In this document: positions 23,796 to 32,196 of the stretch, one piece after another
Position numbering within the stretch: the stretch's first letter is position 1
How the letters are laid out: each line of letters opens with the position of its first letter
Source: Chloroflexota bacterium
Lineage (GTDB): Bacteria > Chloroflexota > Dehalococcoidia > UBA2247 > RBG-13-53-26
NCBI GenBank assembly: GCA_003551705.1
Contig: PUNJ01000191.1
Location: 1 to 38,554 of the forward strand
Length of the DNA stretch: 38,554 bases
Direction: 5' to 3'
The notes under the pieces: generated by a model
Databases searched by the model: none
Seen by the model: the letters and a program-made list of their open reading frames with translations, nothing else
Told to the model about the DNA's origin: nothing
Made by a program: the position numbers and the translations under genes

Positions 23796-24449
23796 TTACA
23801 GCTGTCCGGCTTTCTTCTCAATCAGACCATATTCGAAGGCAAAATGGCAGATCTCGACGTCGTTACGCAGGGACAGTTTTTGCAAGACCCTGCTGCGATA
23901 GGTTTCGACAGTCTTGGTGCTGAGCCCCAGCATGGCGGCTACTTCCTTGAGCTGCCGGCCCCGAGCTAGAAGCGAGAACACTTCGAACTCCCTTTCCGAA
24001 AGGGTCTCCAGCGGGGCCACTCCAGAGCGGTTCGAGAGTAGCTGGAGGTTAACTATGTCCTTACCTTCTTCGGAAAGAAATCTCCGTCCCCGGGCAATGG
24101 AACGTATCGCGTCGTGCAGCTCCTTTGTAGAACATCCTTTTGTAAGGTAGCCTAGACAGCCTACTTTCAGAGTGCGCACCGCATAATGTTCCTCACGGTA
24201 TCTGGTGAGGATCAGTATATGGGCATCCGGGGACTCAGCCAGTATCTGCTTGGCAGCCTCCATACCGTCCATCTCGGGCATCGAAATATCCATGACCACC
24301 AAGTCCGGCTGAAGCTGGATGAACATATCAATGGACTCTTGCCCGTTGCAGGCCTCAGCCACAACTCGGAGATCGGGGGCTTCTTCGATTACCCGCTTAA
24401 GCCCGGCCCGTACCAGGCTGTGGTCATCCACAAGCAATACTCTTATCAC
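23796..24449 (-). CDS. NarL/LuxR-family response regulator
   Basis: 217 residues. The receiver domain (1-120) has the acidic pair Asp8-Asp9 ('LLVDDHS'), phospho-acceptor Asp54 in 'VVMDISMPEMDG', Thr82 and Lys104. The LuxR-type helix-turn-helix (about 150-217) reads 'LSEREFEVFSLLARGRQLKE' followed by 'VAAMLGLSTKTVETYRSRV', the normal DNA-binding signature. It is probably the output regulator for the histidine kinase at 25069, whose HisKA_3 domain pairs with this class. Likely targets are the adjacent flavoprotein or importer genes, but no operator repeats were identified. It is the third of three signalling genes in a row. Confidence 0.92.
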   Translation of the reverse strand: MIRVLLVDDHSLVRAGLKRVIEEAPDLRVVAEACNGQESIDMFIQLQPDLVVMDISMPEMDGMEAAKQILAESPDAHILILTRYREEHYAVRTLKVGCLGYLTKGCSTKELHDAIRSIARGRRFLSEEGKDIVNLQLLSNRSGVAPLETLSEREFEVFSLLARGRQLKEVAAMLGLSTKTVETYRSRVLQKLSLRNDVEICHFAFEYGLIEKKAGQL

Positions 24450-24577
24450 CTCGCATCCCCCTCGTGTTAGCCATCATATCAAGCCACCGCACATGCGGCA
24501 AGCCCTATATAAACACAGATAGTGAAGGCGTGACGCGGGTTATGAATGACCTGCATGTGGTCGCGGTCCCTGAGTCG

Positions 24578-24967
24578 TTAACCGTCCCATATGGGACCAC
24601 CAGGCTGCAATTCGCCGAGGATTTTCTCGATCTTGTCGACCAGGTCTTCGTGTCGAAAGGGTTTGGCCAGGCAGTCAGTGGCGCCGATTTTCATAGCCTC
24701 TGTCCAAATCGAACTCATGGCAGTAAATACGATAACCGGTACCTGAGAGATAGTGCGCAATCTGTCCAGCACCTCAAAACCGTCCATGGGGACCATTAAT
24801 ATATCGAGGAGGACTATATCAGGTTGGTGGGACACCACGAGTTCGAGGGCTTCCTCACCATTATCGGTCGTCGTAACCCTATAGCCAGCAAGAGTCAGGC
24901 TTGCACGCATGACCTCGAGCAAGGCCCTTTCATCATCTATTACGAGCACGTGTTTCATGGTATCCAT
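24578..24967 (-). CDS. Single-domain response regulator (CheY-like)
   Basis: 129 residues, receiver domain only. Asp11-Asp12 ('VIDDERA'), phospho-acceptor Asp55 in 'VLLDILMVPMDGFE', Thr82 ('IVFTAMS') and Lys102 ('LAKPFRHEDL') are all present. No output domain follows; the chain ends shortly after the last helix. It lies between a NarL regulator and the histidine kinase, so it could be a phosphate sink, an intermediate or an allosteric partner. Two close ATGs (24967 and 24958) are possible starts; neither has a strong ribosome site. Encoding one kinase with one DNA-binding and one stand-alone receiver suggests branched signalling. Confidence 0.9.
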   Translation of the reverse strand: MDTMKHVLVIDDERALLEVMRASLTLAGYRVTTTDNGEEALELVVSHQPDIVLLDILMVPMDGFEVLDRLRTISQVPVIVFTAMSSIWTEAMKIGATDCLAKPFRHEDLVDKIEKILGELQPGGPIWDG

Positions 24968-25068
24968 AATCTCATGATACTAAATCCTCTTTACGGATCC
25001 AAATTTTCGGAGGAGAGAAATAGCCTGGTACAAAATGCCTGTTATGAGAACAACAGGGTACAAGATTC

Positions 25069-26556
25069 TCAGCCTTGACCGTTGCAAACCGGGAGGTCAG
25101 CCGTCACCCTTAGACCCTTGCCCCGATTACGCCTTACAGTCAACTTGCCTCCTACCAGACTTGCCCTTTCCCTCATGCCGAGCAGGCCGAGGGACGAAGC
25201 ATCAGATAGTTTCTTGAAGTCCACTCCAATACCGTCGTCAGAGACTGACACAGACACATTGCCTTTACTGAAAGCTACCTTGACCTTGGCCTGCGCAGCC
25301 CGAGAATGCTTCCACACGTTGGTCAATGCTTCCTGCACTATCCGGTAAGCGCAGGTCGCCGTTTGTTGAGGCAATACGGGGTCTGAAACCGGGGCCTCGA
25401 CAGGGCATGATATGCCGCTGCGCCTTTCAAAGTCCTCGGCACACCATTGAATAGCCTTCACCAGTCCAAGTTCATCCAGTATCTCCGGCCTTATGCTGAC
25501 AGCGATGCGATGTGAGGTGGCATCCAGGCGTTCAACCAGGTCCAGAACAGCCCGGGACCGTTGCCAGAGTTCGGGCACACTTGCCAGCCTCTCTGCCAGA
25601 GACACGGCCTCGATTTTGAGAGCCACAAGTTCCTGGCCCAGTTGATCATGCAGTTCCCGCGCGATGCGGGCTCGTTCTTCTTCCTGGACTTCGAGTATAC
25701 GCTGCGACAAGAGTCTCAGCTGAGATTCCGAGCGCAACAGTACCTCTTCAGAATGCTTTCGTTCTGTGATGTCCATGAAGTTAGCCAGTGTCGCCGGCCG
25801 GCCATTGTGCTGGATTGACGCCACCCTTTCCAGCACCCATCTTACCTGCCCCTCTCCGTTGACAAAGCGGAACTCGTATGGGTTGGACCTTTCACCCTTG
25901 AGCATGGCTTGAGACAGACGTTTCACCATTTCCCTGTCTTCAGCCAAGACGAACCTGCCTGCGTCCAGTCCCAGCAACTCTGCCTCTCTCAAGCCAGCCT
26001 GTTGCTGGAAATGGATGTTGACGAACTGCAGCTTGCCGTGCTGGGTAATGTATACAGCTATGGGGGAGTTGTCGGCCAGCGTCTTAAAAAGCTCTTCGGC
26101 ACGCTTACGTTCAGCAATGTCCCTCACGATACCAAGCACTCCCACCGGCTGGCCGTCAGGGCTGCGGAGGATACTGACCTTGCTTTCGGTCCATAGCTTG
26201 GAACCGTCCTTTCGTACGAATTGAAGTTCGAAAGTCCAAGACTTGAACAAGTCCTCCTGTCCCTGAGCAGCGCAAGTCATTAATTCCCTGAAGGCCTCTG
26301 CGGCTAGCACGGCACTGCGTGAAGTCAGGGCAACATTCATGAACCGGTCCCAGTACTGCCCCACCGCTTCTTCCATGGAGTATCCAAGCATGTGGGTGAC
26401 TGAAGGGCTCAGGTATGTTACCTTCAGATCCAGGTCCAGCGCGCAGATGATATCCGCCACATTCTCGGCCAGAAGACGGTAGCGCTTGTCCGTCTCGCTC
26501 AGCGAGGTGGTTGCATCCAAAGGACCACTGCGAGGCAGATGGTCGCCATCGATCAT
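25069..26556 (-). CDS. PAS-PAS sensor histidine kinase (NarL-type, HisKA_3)
   Basis: Start set at ATG 26556, ten bases after GGAGGT; an in-frame GTG at 26574 overlaps that site. About 495 residues. No membrane span is visible, so it is a cytosolic sensor. Two PAS domains occur: first around 25-150 ('YRLLAENVADIICALDLDL', ending 'VRDIAERKRAEE'), second around 155-270 ('FKTLADNSPIAVYI', ending 'MDITERKHSEE'). The dimerisation/phospho-acceptor region has His at about 303 in 'RIARELHDQLGQ'. The ATP-binding domain has 'QEALTNVWKHSRA' (N box), 'VSDDGIGVD' (G1) and 'GLLGMRERASLVGG'. There is no haem- or flavin-specific PAS motif I can name. It lies 93 bases after the KstD-like gene, so the two may be co-transcribed. 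Confidence 0.92.
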   Translation of the reverse strand: MIDGDHLPRSGPLDATTSLSETDKRYRLLAENVADIICALDLDLKVTYLSPSVTHMLGYSMEEAVGQYWDRFMNVALTSRSAVLAAEAFRELMTCAAQGQEDLFKSWTFELQFVRKDGSKLWTESKVSILRSPDGQPVGVLGIVRDIAERKRAEELFKTLADNSPIAVYITQHGKLQFVNIHFQQQAGLREAELLGLDAGRFVLAEDREMVKRLSQAMLKGERSNPYEFRFVNGEGQVRWVLERVASIQHNGRPATLANFMDITERKHSEEVLLRSESQLRLLSQRILEVQEEERARIARELHDQLGQELVALKIEAVSLAERLASVPELWQRSRAVLDLVERLDATSHRIAVSIRPEILDELGLVKAIQWCAEDFERRSGISCPVEAPVSDPVLPQQTATCAYRIVQEALTNVWKHSRAAQAKVKVAFSKGNVSVSVSDDGIGVDFKKLSDASSLGLLGMRERASLVGGKLTVRRNRGKGLRVTADLPVCNGQG

Positions 26557-26649
26557 TGTCCGAGGTACCTCCACGGCCAGTCCACTCGGTCACGCCCCCT
26601 GGCATGAGAAGAAGGGCCGGCAAAATCAGTTGAAGTTCCAGCCGGAAGC

Positions 26650-28293
26650 TTATGCAGGCTGCGAAATGCCCGGCGTTATGGACTGTTCTTGTCGAGCCGC
26701 CGCATGCCGGCCGGCCCGGCGCCCGGAAAAGATTGCGTCCGAGATCGACAGACCGCTGGCAAAATACCCGTTAGAACAAACACCCACCGCACTTCGCCCT
26801 GCAGCATAAAGTCCTTCGATTGAAGAGCCGTCTTTTCTTCTTACCAGACCTGTCTCCTCATCCACAACCAGGCCACCCAGGGTCATCGCCGCTGTTGGAA
26901 TACCGCTCTTTGACTGCAAAGAGCAATCGACAGCATAAAAGGGCGGTGTAACCTGAGGAATGAATCGCTTTTCGGTCTTCCCAAATGGATCCGCCTCCCC
27001 GTTGGCAGCCATAGTGTTATAGTTGTTGATGGTGTCTTTCAGGGCCTGAGAGGGCACCTTCATTTTACGGGCAAGTTTCTCCAGTGTTGAGGCTTTCTTA
27101 CGAGTAAGACGCAGCATGGGTATCATGGTAAGCTTCTGGAAAGCCGCACATTGCTTGCCAATTAGACTGACAGCCTCTCTGTATGTGTCATGATCAAAGA
27201 CCAGAAAGGCTTTCCCGCCGGCCGCTACGATGTAGTCGCCCTGTTTAGCTCCATACAATTCTTCGTTGCAAAGTCGTTCGCCCTGTTCGCCAATCATTAG
27301 CCCCTGCATCAGAGTATCGGGGGGCACATAGAAGCGCCACGCCGTCATGTTGTTCATCCGTGCCGTTGTCCCGCCGACACTCTCCCCTAGCTTGATTCCG
27401 CTGCCGTTATCTCCATATGTACCCAGCGGCAAGCACTTCGTGAAGATCTGGTGATGCTGGTTGACAAGGTCTTTGTTGAATATGAACCCGCCCGCACTCA
27501 AGACAACGCCTTTGCGAGCCTTGGCCCGGAAGGGCTTGCTGCGAAGCCTGAAGACCATGCAGCAGAACGAATTTATCAGCTTACCGGCTGGTGGCGCATA
27601 CGTATTTGCCTTGGAGTTGATCTTGGTCAGGAAAGAGAGAAACGGGGCGCTTATTGAGCCTTTCCGCAAGGTACGGCCTTCAACCCCGACTATCCGACCA
27701 TCCGCATCTTGTATAAGTTCGTCAACGCGGGTCTGGCACCTGACCGAGATGTCGGTCTTCTTCACCGCTTGCTCAAAGGCGTTAAACAGGGCCAGACCCG
27801 AAATGCCCTTACCCCTGGCACGATGCCCGCGCGGTGCCGGCTGGGCAAGGTCCTTGTAGGGCCTGGTTGATTCATTTCCTGAGAAGTACAGATAATAATC
27901 GTCCGTGGGATACGAGGTCTTGAAGGGGCAGAGAGATGCTTCGAAAGGCACTCCTGCCTTCTCCAACCATTCGATCATGTGGGGCGATTCATCGCAGAAG
28001 CGACGCAGGGTTTCGTCCGAAACAGCATCCCCCACCTCGTGCTTCAGGTATTTGTACATTTCATCGGGAGTATCCTGGAATCCGGCGGAAAGCTGGTATC
28101 GGGTACCACCGCCGGCATAGATGATACCTCCGCTGGCCGCCGTAGCTCCACCACCATGACACCGGTCCAGCAGCAAGACCGATGCACCGTCCTCCCCAGC
28201 CTGTAAAGCTGCTGAAGCTCCCGCTGCACCGAAGCCAACAACTATGACATCCGTTTCAACGTCCCAGCCCCTGGTTTTCTGATGTGTGGTCAT
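26650..28293 (-). CDS. FAD_binding_2 flavoprotein (fumarate reductase/3-ketosteroid dehydrogenase-like)
   Basis: 547 residues. N-terminal FAD motif 'DVIVVGFGAAGASAALQA' (15-32) and 'VLLLDRCHGGGATAASGG' (39-56) match the succinate dehydrogenase/fumarate reductase flavoprotein superfamily. Near residues 210-260 there is a basic, partly hydrophobic insertion ('ISAPFLSFLTKINSKAN' ... 'FRLRSKPFRAK') before the usual 'KGVVLSAGGF' strand. The C-terminal FAD site is 'IEGLYAAGRSAVGVCSNGYF' with 'GRRAGRHAA'. It likely removes or adds hydrogen at a C-C bond next to a carbonyl, as in KstD or fumarate reductase. ATG follows AAGGGGG; a promoter is seen at 28376. It is the first gene of a possible unit with the three signalling genes. 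Confidence 0.87.
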   Translation of the reverse strand: MTTHQKTRGWDVETDVIVVGFGAAGASAALQAGEDGASVLLLDRCHGGGATAASGGIIYAGGGTRYQLSAGFQDTPDEMYKYLKHEVGDAVSDETLRRFCDESPHMIEWLEKAGVPFEASLCPFKTSYPTDDYYLYFSGNESTRPYKDLAQPAPRGHRARGKGISGLALFNAFEQAVKKTDISVRCQTRVDELIQDADGRIVGVEGRTLRKGSISAPFLSFLTKINSKANTYAPPAGKLINSFCCMVFRLRSKPFRAKARKGVVLSAGGFIFNKDLVNQHHQIFTKCLPLGTYGDNGSGIKLGESVGGTTARMNNMTAWRFYVPPDTLMQGLMIGEQGERLCNEELYGAKQGDYIVAAGGKAFLVFDHDTYREAVSLIGKQCAAFQKLTMIPMLRLTRKKASTLEKLARKMKVPSQALKDTINNYNTMAANGEADPFGKTEKRFIPQVTPPFYAVDCSLQSKSGIPTAAMTLGGLVVDEETGLVRRKDGSSIEGLYAAGRSAVGVCSNGYFASGLSISDAIFSGRRAGRHAAARQEQSITPGISQPA

Positions 28294-28375
28294 CTATCCC
28301 CCCTTGCCAGAGCGTCTCCCGGGACTACAGATAGAAGAGTGAGAATCGCCTTGGCCCTTCTTTGGTATATTCGAA

Positions 28376-28404
28376 AGTTTACCCTAGCCTGTCAAGCAGG
28401 TCAA
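28376..28404 (-). promoter_or_regulatory. Candidate promoter for the KstD-like flavoprotein gene
   Basis: On the minus strand TTGACC (28404-28399), exactly 17 bases, then TAAACT (28381-28376). The predicted leader is about 75 bases to the ATG at 28293. A second TTGACA overlaps within the spacer. Confidence 0.45.
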
Positions 28405-28594
28405 TCCTTAGCAGGCCTAGAGGCAAGGCAACGTCCGGCAACGCCGGAGACGTGCACACAATGAAGGACCAAAGGTGCAACGCCGTCCTGCCGGCTGTCG
28501 CTCAGGCGGCGAACTGCAAAATTCACCATCTTGCTAGATCGGGGTTGAACAAGACAAAGAGAGGTCATAAGAGTCCTTGAATAGTGACGAGACG

Positions 28595-28623
28595 TTGACA
28601 AAATATTTCCCCGGTGATATTCT
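28595..28623 (+). promoter_or_regulatory. Candidate strong sigma70-type promoter for livKHM
   Basis: Consensus TTGACA (28595-28600), exactly 17 bases, then TATTCT (28618-28623), preceded by TGA (extended -10). The leader to the ATG at 28821 would be about 190 bases, long enough for leader-level control, though no riboswitch is recognised. Confidence 0.6.
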
Positions 28624-28820
28624 CAGCCAAATTCCATGTATATCCCTACCAGGCATCGGCCTCTATCTGGTGTGAGCCAGCCAGACATGGCAGGCTTCCT
28701 CATCTTACCCATTGAAGATGATCTTGCCGAGGCGGCTCCAAAGCTGCCCCAATTTATTCCCGATGTCCGCTCAGCCGGGTATTGCGGACGGGACAGAGCA
28801 AGTTTACGGAGGTGAAACTG

Positions 28821-30095
28821 ATGGATCTGATCAAGAGGGCGATCACCTGTCTACTCGTCGTATGCCTGCTCGCCACGCCGGTCCTGGCCTGTGGTGGCGA
28901 GACCCAATCCGAAACGAAAGAGATCAGGATTGGAGTGATTGGGCCTACCTTCTACGTTCAAGGCCAGCATCACAGGTATGGTGCGGAGATGGCTGCAGAG
29001 GAGATCAACAAGGCTGGAGGCATCAGCATCGGCGAAGACACATACCGCATCAAACTGTTCTTCGCCAACTCCAACGAACTCCTCAGCGTCACCGATGCGG
29101 CCAATGCCATGGAGCGGCTCATATCCGTGAACCGCGTCAGTTTCGTCATGGGCGGTATACGGACGGAGGCTGTCCAGGCAATGCAGGACATCGCCATGGA
29201 CAACAAGGTTATCTTTCTGGGCTCCGGTGCCGCAGCAGTGGAACTCTGCACACGGGTTACAGAGAACTATGATAGGTACAAATACTGGTTCCGTGTAGCA
29301 CCGGTGAATTCCGATCATCTTGGCCACGTCAGCTTCCAGATGCTGGGCATGGTAGCTGCAGCTGTAGCCCAAAAGACGGGGAATACACCCAGGGTGGCCA
29401 TCTTTGCCGAACAAGCTGTGTGGACGGATCCGATTGTTGCTGCAGCACAAGCCAACATTCCGCTGATGGACATGGAAGTAGCCGGCACATGGCGTGTTTC
29501 GGCTACCGCGACGGACGTCACCAGCGAGTTGACTGCCATCCGAAATGCCGGCGCCAATGTGATATTCACAGCCCTGTCCGGACCCGTAGGCAGGCACTAT
29601 GTCCAGAAGTGGGGCGAACTCGAAATTCCTGCCGCCTCAGTAGGCATAAACGTTGAAGCCCAGGATGCCGGCTTGAAAGCACTGCCAACAAAAGGAAACT
29701 ACGAGACCACTTTAAACATGTATGCCAGAGTTAACCTCACTGAAAAGACGATTCCATTCTACGACACATTCGTTGACAGGTTTGGCGAGCCCCCGACCTA
29801 TAATGCCGGTACATATGAGGCCATGTACGTATTGAAGGAGGCTATCGAGAGGGCCGGTACCCTGGACCCCGACTCTGTGGTAGAGGAAATTGAGAAAACC
29901 GATCGCATATCTCCCGCCGGCAGGATCACGTTTGACGACAGCCATGACATCGTATGGAGCCCCGGCTATGTCACAACTGTCGGCATCCAGTGGCTGGATG
30001 GAGAGATGCACTGCGTATGGCCGCCGGCAGACGGTTCCTGGGAAGACGTTTCTTACGAGGGTGTCGTTCCGTATAAACTGCCACCCTGGATGTAG
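28821..30095 (+). CDS. Branched-chain-type ABC importer substrate-binding lipoprotein (LivK-like)
   Basis: Start set at ATG 28821, five bases after GGAGGTGA; the frame extends upstream without support. 424 residues. The lipoprotein signal 'LLVVCLLATPVLAC' puts the lipidated Cys at residue 24. The type I periplasmic-binding fold follows: 'IRIGVIGPTFYVQGQHHRYG' with 'AEMAAEEINKAGGI', 'AMERLISVNRVSFVMGG', 'YWFRVAPVNSDHLGH' and 'TYEAMYVLKEAIERAG'. Family members bind amino acids, amides, urea or aromatic/organic acids outside the membrane. Linked membrane subunits follow directly, and a CoA ligase accompanies the ATPase genes, so an organic acid is a likelier ligand than an amino acid. The chain is slightly longer than E. 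coli LivK, with a Trp/Pro-rich end. Confidence 0.9.
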   Translation: MDLIKRAITCLLVVCLLATPVLACGGETQSETKEIRIGVIGPTFYVQGQHHRYGAEMAAEEINKAGGISIGEDTYRIKLFFANSNELLSVTDAANAMERLISVNRVSFVMGGIRTEAVQAMQDIAMDNKVIFLGSGAAAVELCTRVTENYDRYKYWFRVAPVNSDHLGHVSFQMLGMVAAAVAQKTGNTPRVAIFAEQAVWTDPIVAAAQANIPLMDMEVAGTWRVSATATDVTSELTAIRNAGANVIFTALSGPVGRHYVQKWGELEIPAASVGINVEAQDAGLKALPTKGNYETTLNMYARVNLTEKTIPFYDTFVDRFGEPPTYNAGTYEAMYVLKEAIERAGTLDPDSVVEEIEKTDRISPAGRITFDDSHDIVWSPGYVTTVGIQWLDGEMHCVWPPADGSWEDVSYEGVVPYKLPPWM

Positions 30096-30233
30096 GGTCA
30101 GAAACCATGCTGGAACGTGGCAGGGGGCGAGACCGTTCTCTGCCACGGATTAAGCTGCATGGCGTCTGCAGGTCCCAATGGACTTGGAACGCCCTGATAT
30201 ACGGTACCCGCGATTTTTTGGCGTAAGCACAAG

Positions 30234-31103
30234 ATGATCGAAGCCGTAATCATCAATGGTCTGGTGAGTGCCGGCGTGTATGCACTGCTGGCAACAGGCT
30301 TTTCCCTTATATTTGGAGCTGCCCGTATTATCAACCTGGCACATACGGCTTTCTACATGCTTGCTGCTTACCTCATTTTCACACTGGCGACTACACTGGG
30401 TCTAAATCTGTGGCTGTCTATCGTCCTGGGAGTGGCAGCAGTCACCTTTTTGGGCGTACTCACCTATCGATTTATCATTGCCAGGGTAAGAATTCACGAC
30501 ACGACAACGCTTATCGTTACCATTGCCATAACAATCATCATCCAGGAAGTCCTGCTGATAGCATATGGCGGCCATTTCCGAAGTGTACCCGCTATGGTGG
30601 CAGGATACACCGAGCTTCTGGGCGTTAGGGTGACCTATCAGAGCCTGCTTACACTTGGAGTCGTTCTGGCGGTTATGTTGGGCATCTGGCTCATTTTGAT
30701 GAAGACCCGGCTCGGCACTGGTATCCGCTCCACGGCCCAGGACAGGGAGGTTGCCAACCTTATGGGCATCAACGTCCCCAGAATTGAAATGATTACCATG
30801 GGACTTGCCGTAGCCCTGGCTGCTCTTGCGGGAGCTTTGGTGGCCCCGCTTTTCTCCCTGGAGCCCCACATGTGGACACACCCGCTGGTGATGGTACTCG
30901 CCGTAGTCATCCTGGGCGGACTGGGCAGCATCAAAGGAAGCCTGATGGGAGCGGTGATCTTGGCCTTCTCGGAAACTCTGGTTGTCTTCTATGCCCCGGC
31001 CGGCGCCTACCTTAAAGGAGCCATGGCCCTGACAATCATGCTGCTGGTGATCCTGCTCCGGCCACAAGGGCTGTTCGGAGTGAGTTTCGAGGAAGAAAGA
31101 TGA
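30234..31103 (+). CDS. livH: Branched-chain-type ABC importer permease (LivH-like)
   Basis: 289 residues, highly hydrophobic, with about eight membrane spans. Begins 'MIEAVIINGLVSAGVYALLA', then 'GFSLIFGAARIINLAHTAFY', the hallmark opening of LivH permeases. The ATP-binding-subunit contact loop appears near 'GTGIRSTAQDREVANLMGIN' (about 160-180). 'VVILGGLGSIKGSLMGA' and the end 'ILLRPQGLFG' are also typical. The ribosome site is weak, and 138 bases separate it from livK. Its last codons overlap livM (ATGA), so the two permeases are translationally coupled. It forms the translocation pore with LivM. Confidence 0.92.
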   Translation: MIEAVIINGLVSAGVYALLATGFSLIFGAARIINLAHTAFYMLAAYLIFTLATTLGLNLWLSIVLGVAAVTFLGVLTYRFIIARVRIHDTTTLIVTIAITIIIQEVLLIAYGGHFRSVPAMVAGYTELLGVRVTYQSLLTLGVVLAVMLGIWLILMKTRLGTGIRSTAQDREVANLMGINVPRIEMITMGLAVALAALAGALVAPLFSLEPHMWTHPLVMVLAVVILGGLGSIKGSLMGAVILAFSETLVVFYAPAGAYLKGAMALTIMLLVILLRPQGLFGVSFEEER

Positions 31104-32155
31104 TTGGCCTCTTGGGTTCATACCTTAGAAGACCGTACAAAGAACTTAAGGGAGAAGTACTGGTCCTGCCCAGCCGGACAATCGTCGTGGTCTTTTGCCT
31201 GGCCCTGCTGTTACTGCCACTGCTCACCTCCGATTCCTACACACTGCGTATCTTCATTCTTGCCGGCATATTTGCCATCCTCGCCGCCAGTTGGGACCTG
31301 CTCTCGGGATACACGGGCCAGATGAACCTTGGCCATGCGCTCTTCTTTGGTGTGGCCGGCTACACTTCAGCGCTCCTCAACACAAACGCTGGTCTACATC
31401 CCGGACTGTCCATTCCCATCGGTTCCATAGCCGCCGTTGTGGCGGGGCTAATCGTGGGTATCCCCTGCTTGAGATTGAGAGGTCCCTACCTGGCACTGGC
31501 AACCCTGGCATTCCCACTGATCTTGACCGGGGTCATCTTTGCTGTTCCTGGTATCACAGGGGGCGAGCTTGGCATATCCGGCCTCAGTGTACTAACAGGC
31601 TCCAGGGTAGGAGACTACTATCTGATTATGGTGCTTGCTCTGGTGCTGGGATTTGTGATGTGGAAGATATGCAATTCCAAGACGGGACTGATCTTTCACG
31701 CGCTGCGCGAGGACGAGGTTGCGGTCAGGGCCTCAGGTATCAACACAACACGCTACAAGCTTCTGGCTTTCTGCCTGAGCGGCCTCTTTGCCGGCGTCGC
31801 CGGCGGACTATACGTGCATTTCATGAGAATAGCCAGCCCATCGTCGCTGGAACTTATGTTGTCCTTCCAGGTTATCATATGGGCAGTCTTCGGTGGCATA
31901 GCTACCATATACGGCCCAATGGCAGGAGCTTTTGTGCTCGTGCCCCTGACCGAGTATTTGCGCAACATGCCTCCGCCGGTGGACGAGATGCGAATGCTGA
32001 TCATAGCAGCAATCATCCTGTTGGTCCTGCTATTCATGCCGGAGGGCCTTGTCAGCCGGCTCAGAGACCGGATGGAAAAGGTCTGTCCACGGTGCAAGAT
32101 CCGAAATATAGCCAGCCGTCATGAGTGCCGCATCTGCCATACTGCGCTGGACTGA
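31100..32155 (+). CDS. livM: Branched-chain-type ABC importer permease (LivM-like) with C-terminal zinc-ribbon-like tail
   Basis: 351 residues. Typical LivM sequence: 'LAASWDLLSGYTGQMNLGHA', 'GIPCLRLRGPYLALATLAF', the ATPase-contact region 'FHALREDEVAVRASGINTTR' and 'FGGIATIYGPMAGAFVLVPL', ending the permease at 'LLFMPEGLV'. It starts inside the last codons of livH (ATGA overlap). The unusual part is the tail: after the last span, a basic linker leads to Cys329-x2-Cys332-x10-Cys343-x2-Cys346, a CxxC...CxxC pattern of zinc ribbons, at the cytoplasmic end. Such a tail is not part of known LivM proteins I can name. It is the last gene of the plus-strand half; its stop lies 41 bases from livF on the other strand. 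Confidence 0.9.
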   Translation: MIGLLGSYLRRPYKELKGEVLVLPSRTIVVVFCLALLLLPLLTSDSYTLRIFILAGIFAILAASWDLLSGYTGQMNLGHALFFGVAGYTSALLNTNAGLHPGLSIPIGSIAAVVAGLIVGIPCLRLRGPYLALATLAFPLILTGVIFAVPGITGGELGISGLSVLTGSRVGDYYLIMVLALVLGFVMWKICNSKTGLIFHALREDEVAVRASGINTTRYKLLAFCLSGLFAGVAGGLYVHFMRIASPSSLELMLSFQVIIWAVFGGIATIYGPMAGAFVLVPLTEYLRNMPPPVDEMRMLIIAAIILLVLLFMPEGLVSRLRDRMEKVCPRCKIRNIASRHECRICHTALD

Positions 32156-32196
32156 TGGCAAGGTAATGCTTCATGAGAACTGAAGCCGGCTGTATA

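Larger units (their letters stand above)
28294..28820. other. Divergent intergenic region between the KstD-like gene and livK
   Basis: 527 bases without a convincing gene. It holds two opposite sigma70-like promoters (28376-28404 minus, 28595-28623 plus) and a small imperfect hairpin near 28430-28452 (ACGTCCGGC / GCCGGAGACGT). Open frames here lack ribosome sites. The arrangement would allow one regulator to control both directions. Confidence 0.6.

Noticed and set aside
28362-28601. Short frames in the gap upstream of livK
   Set aside because: No ribosome sites, and they overlap the predicted promoters; treated as non-coding.
28712-29272. Plus-strand frame overlapping the start of livK
   Set aside because: Arg/Gln/His-rich translation with no motif, in another register over the livK signal peptide and first domain.
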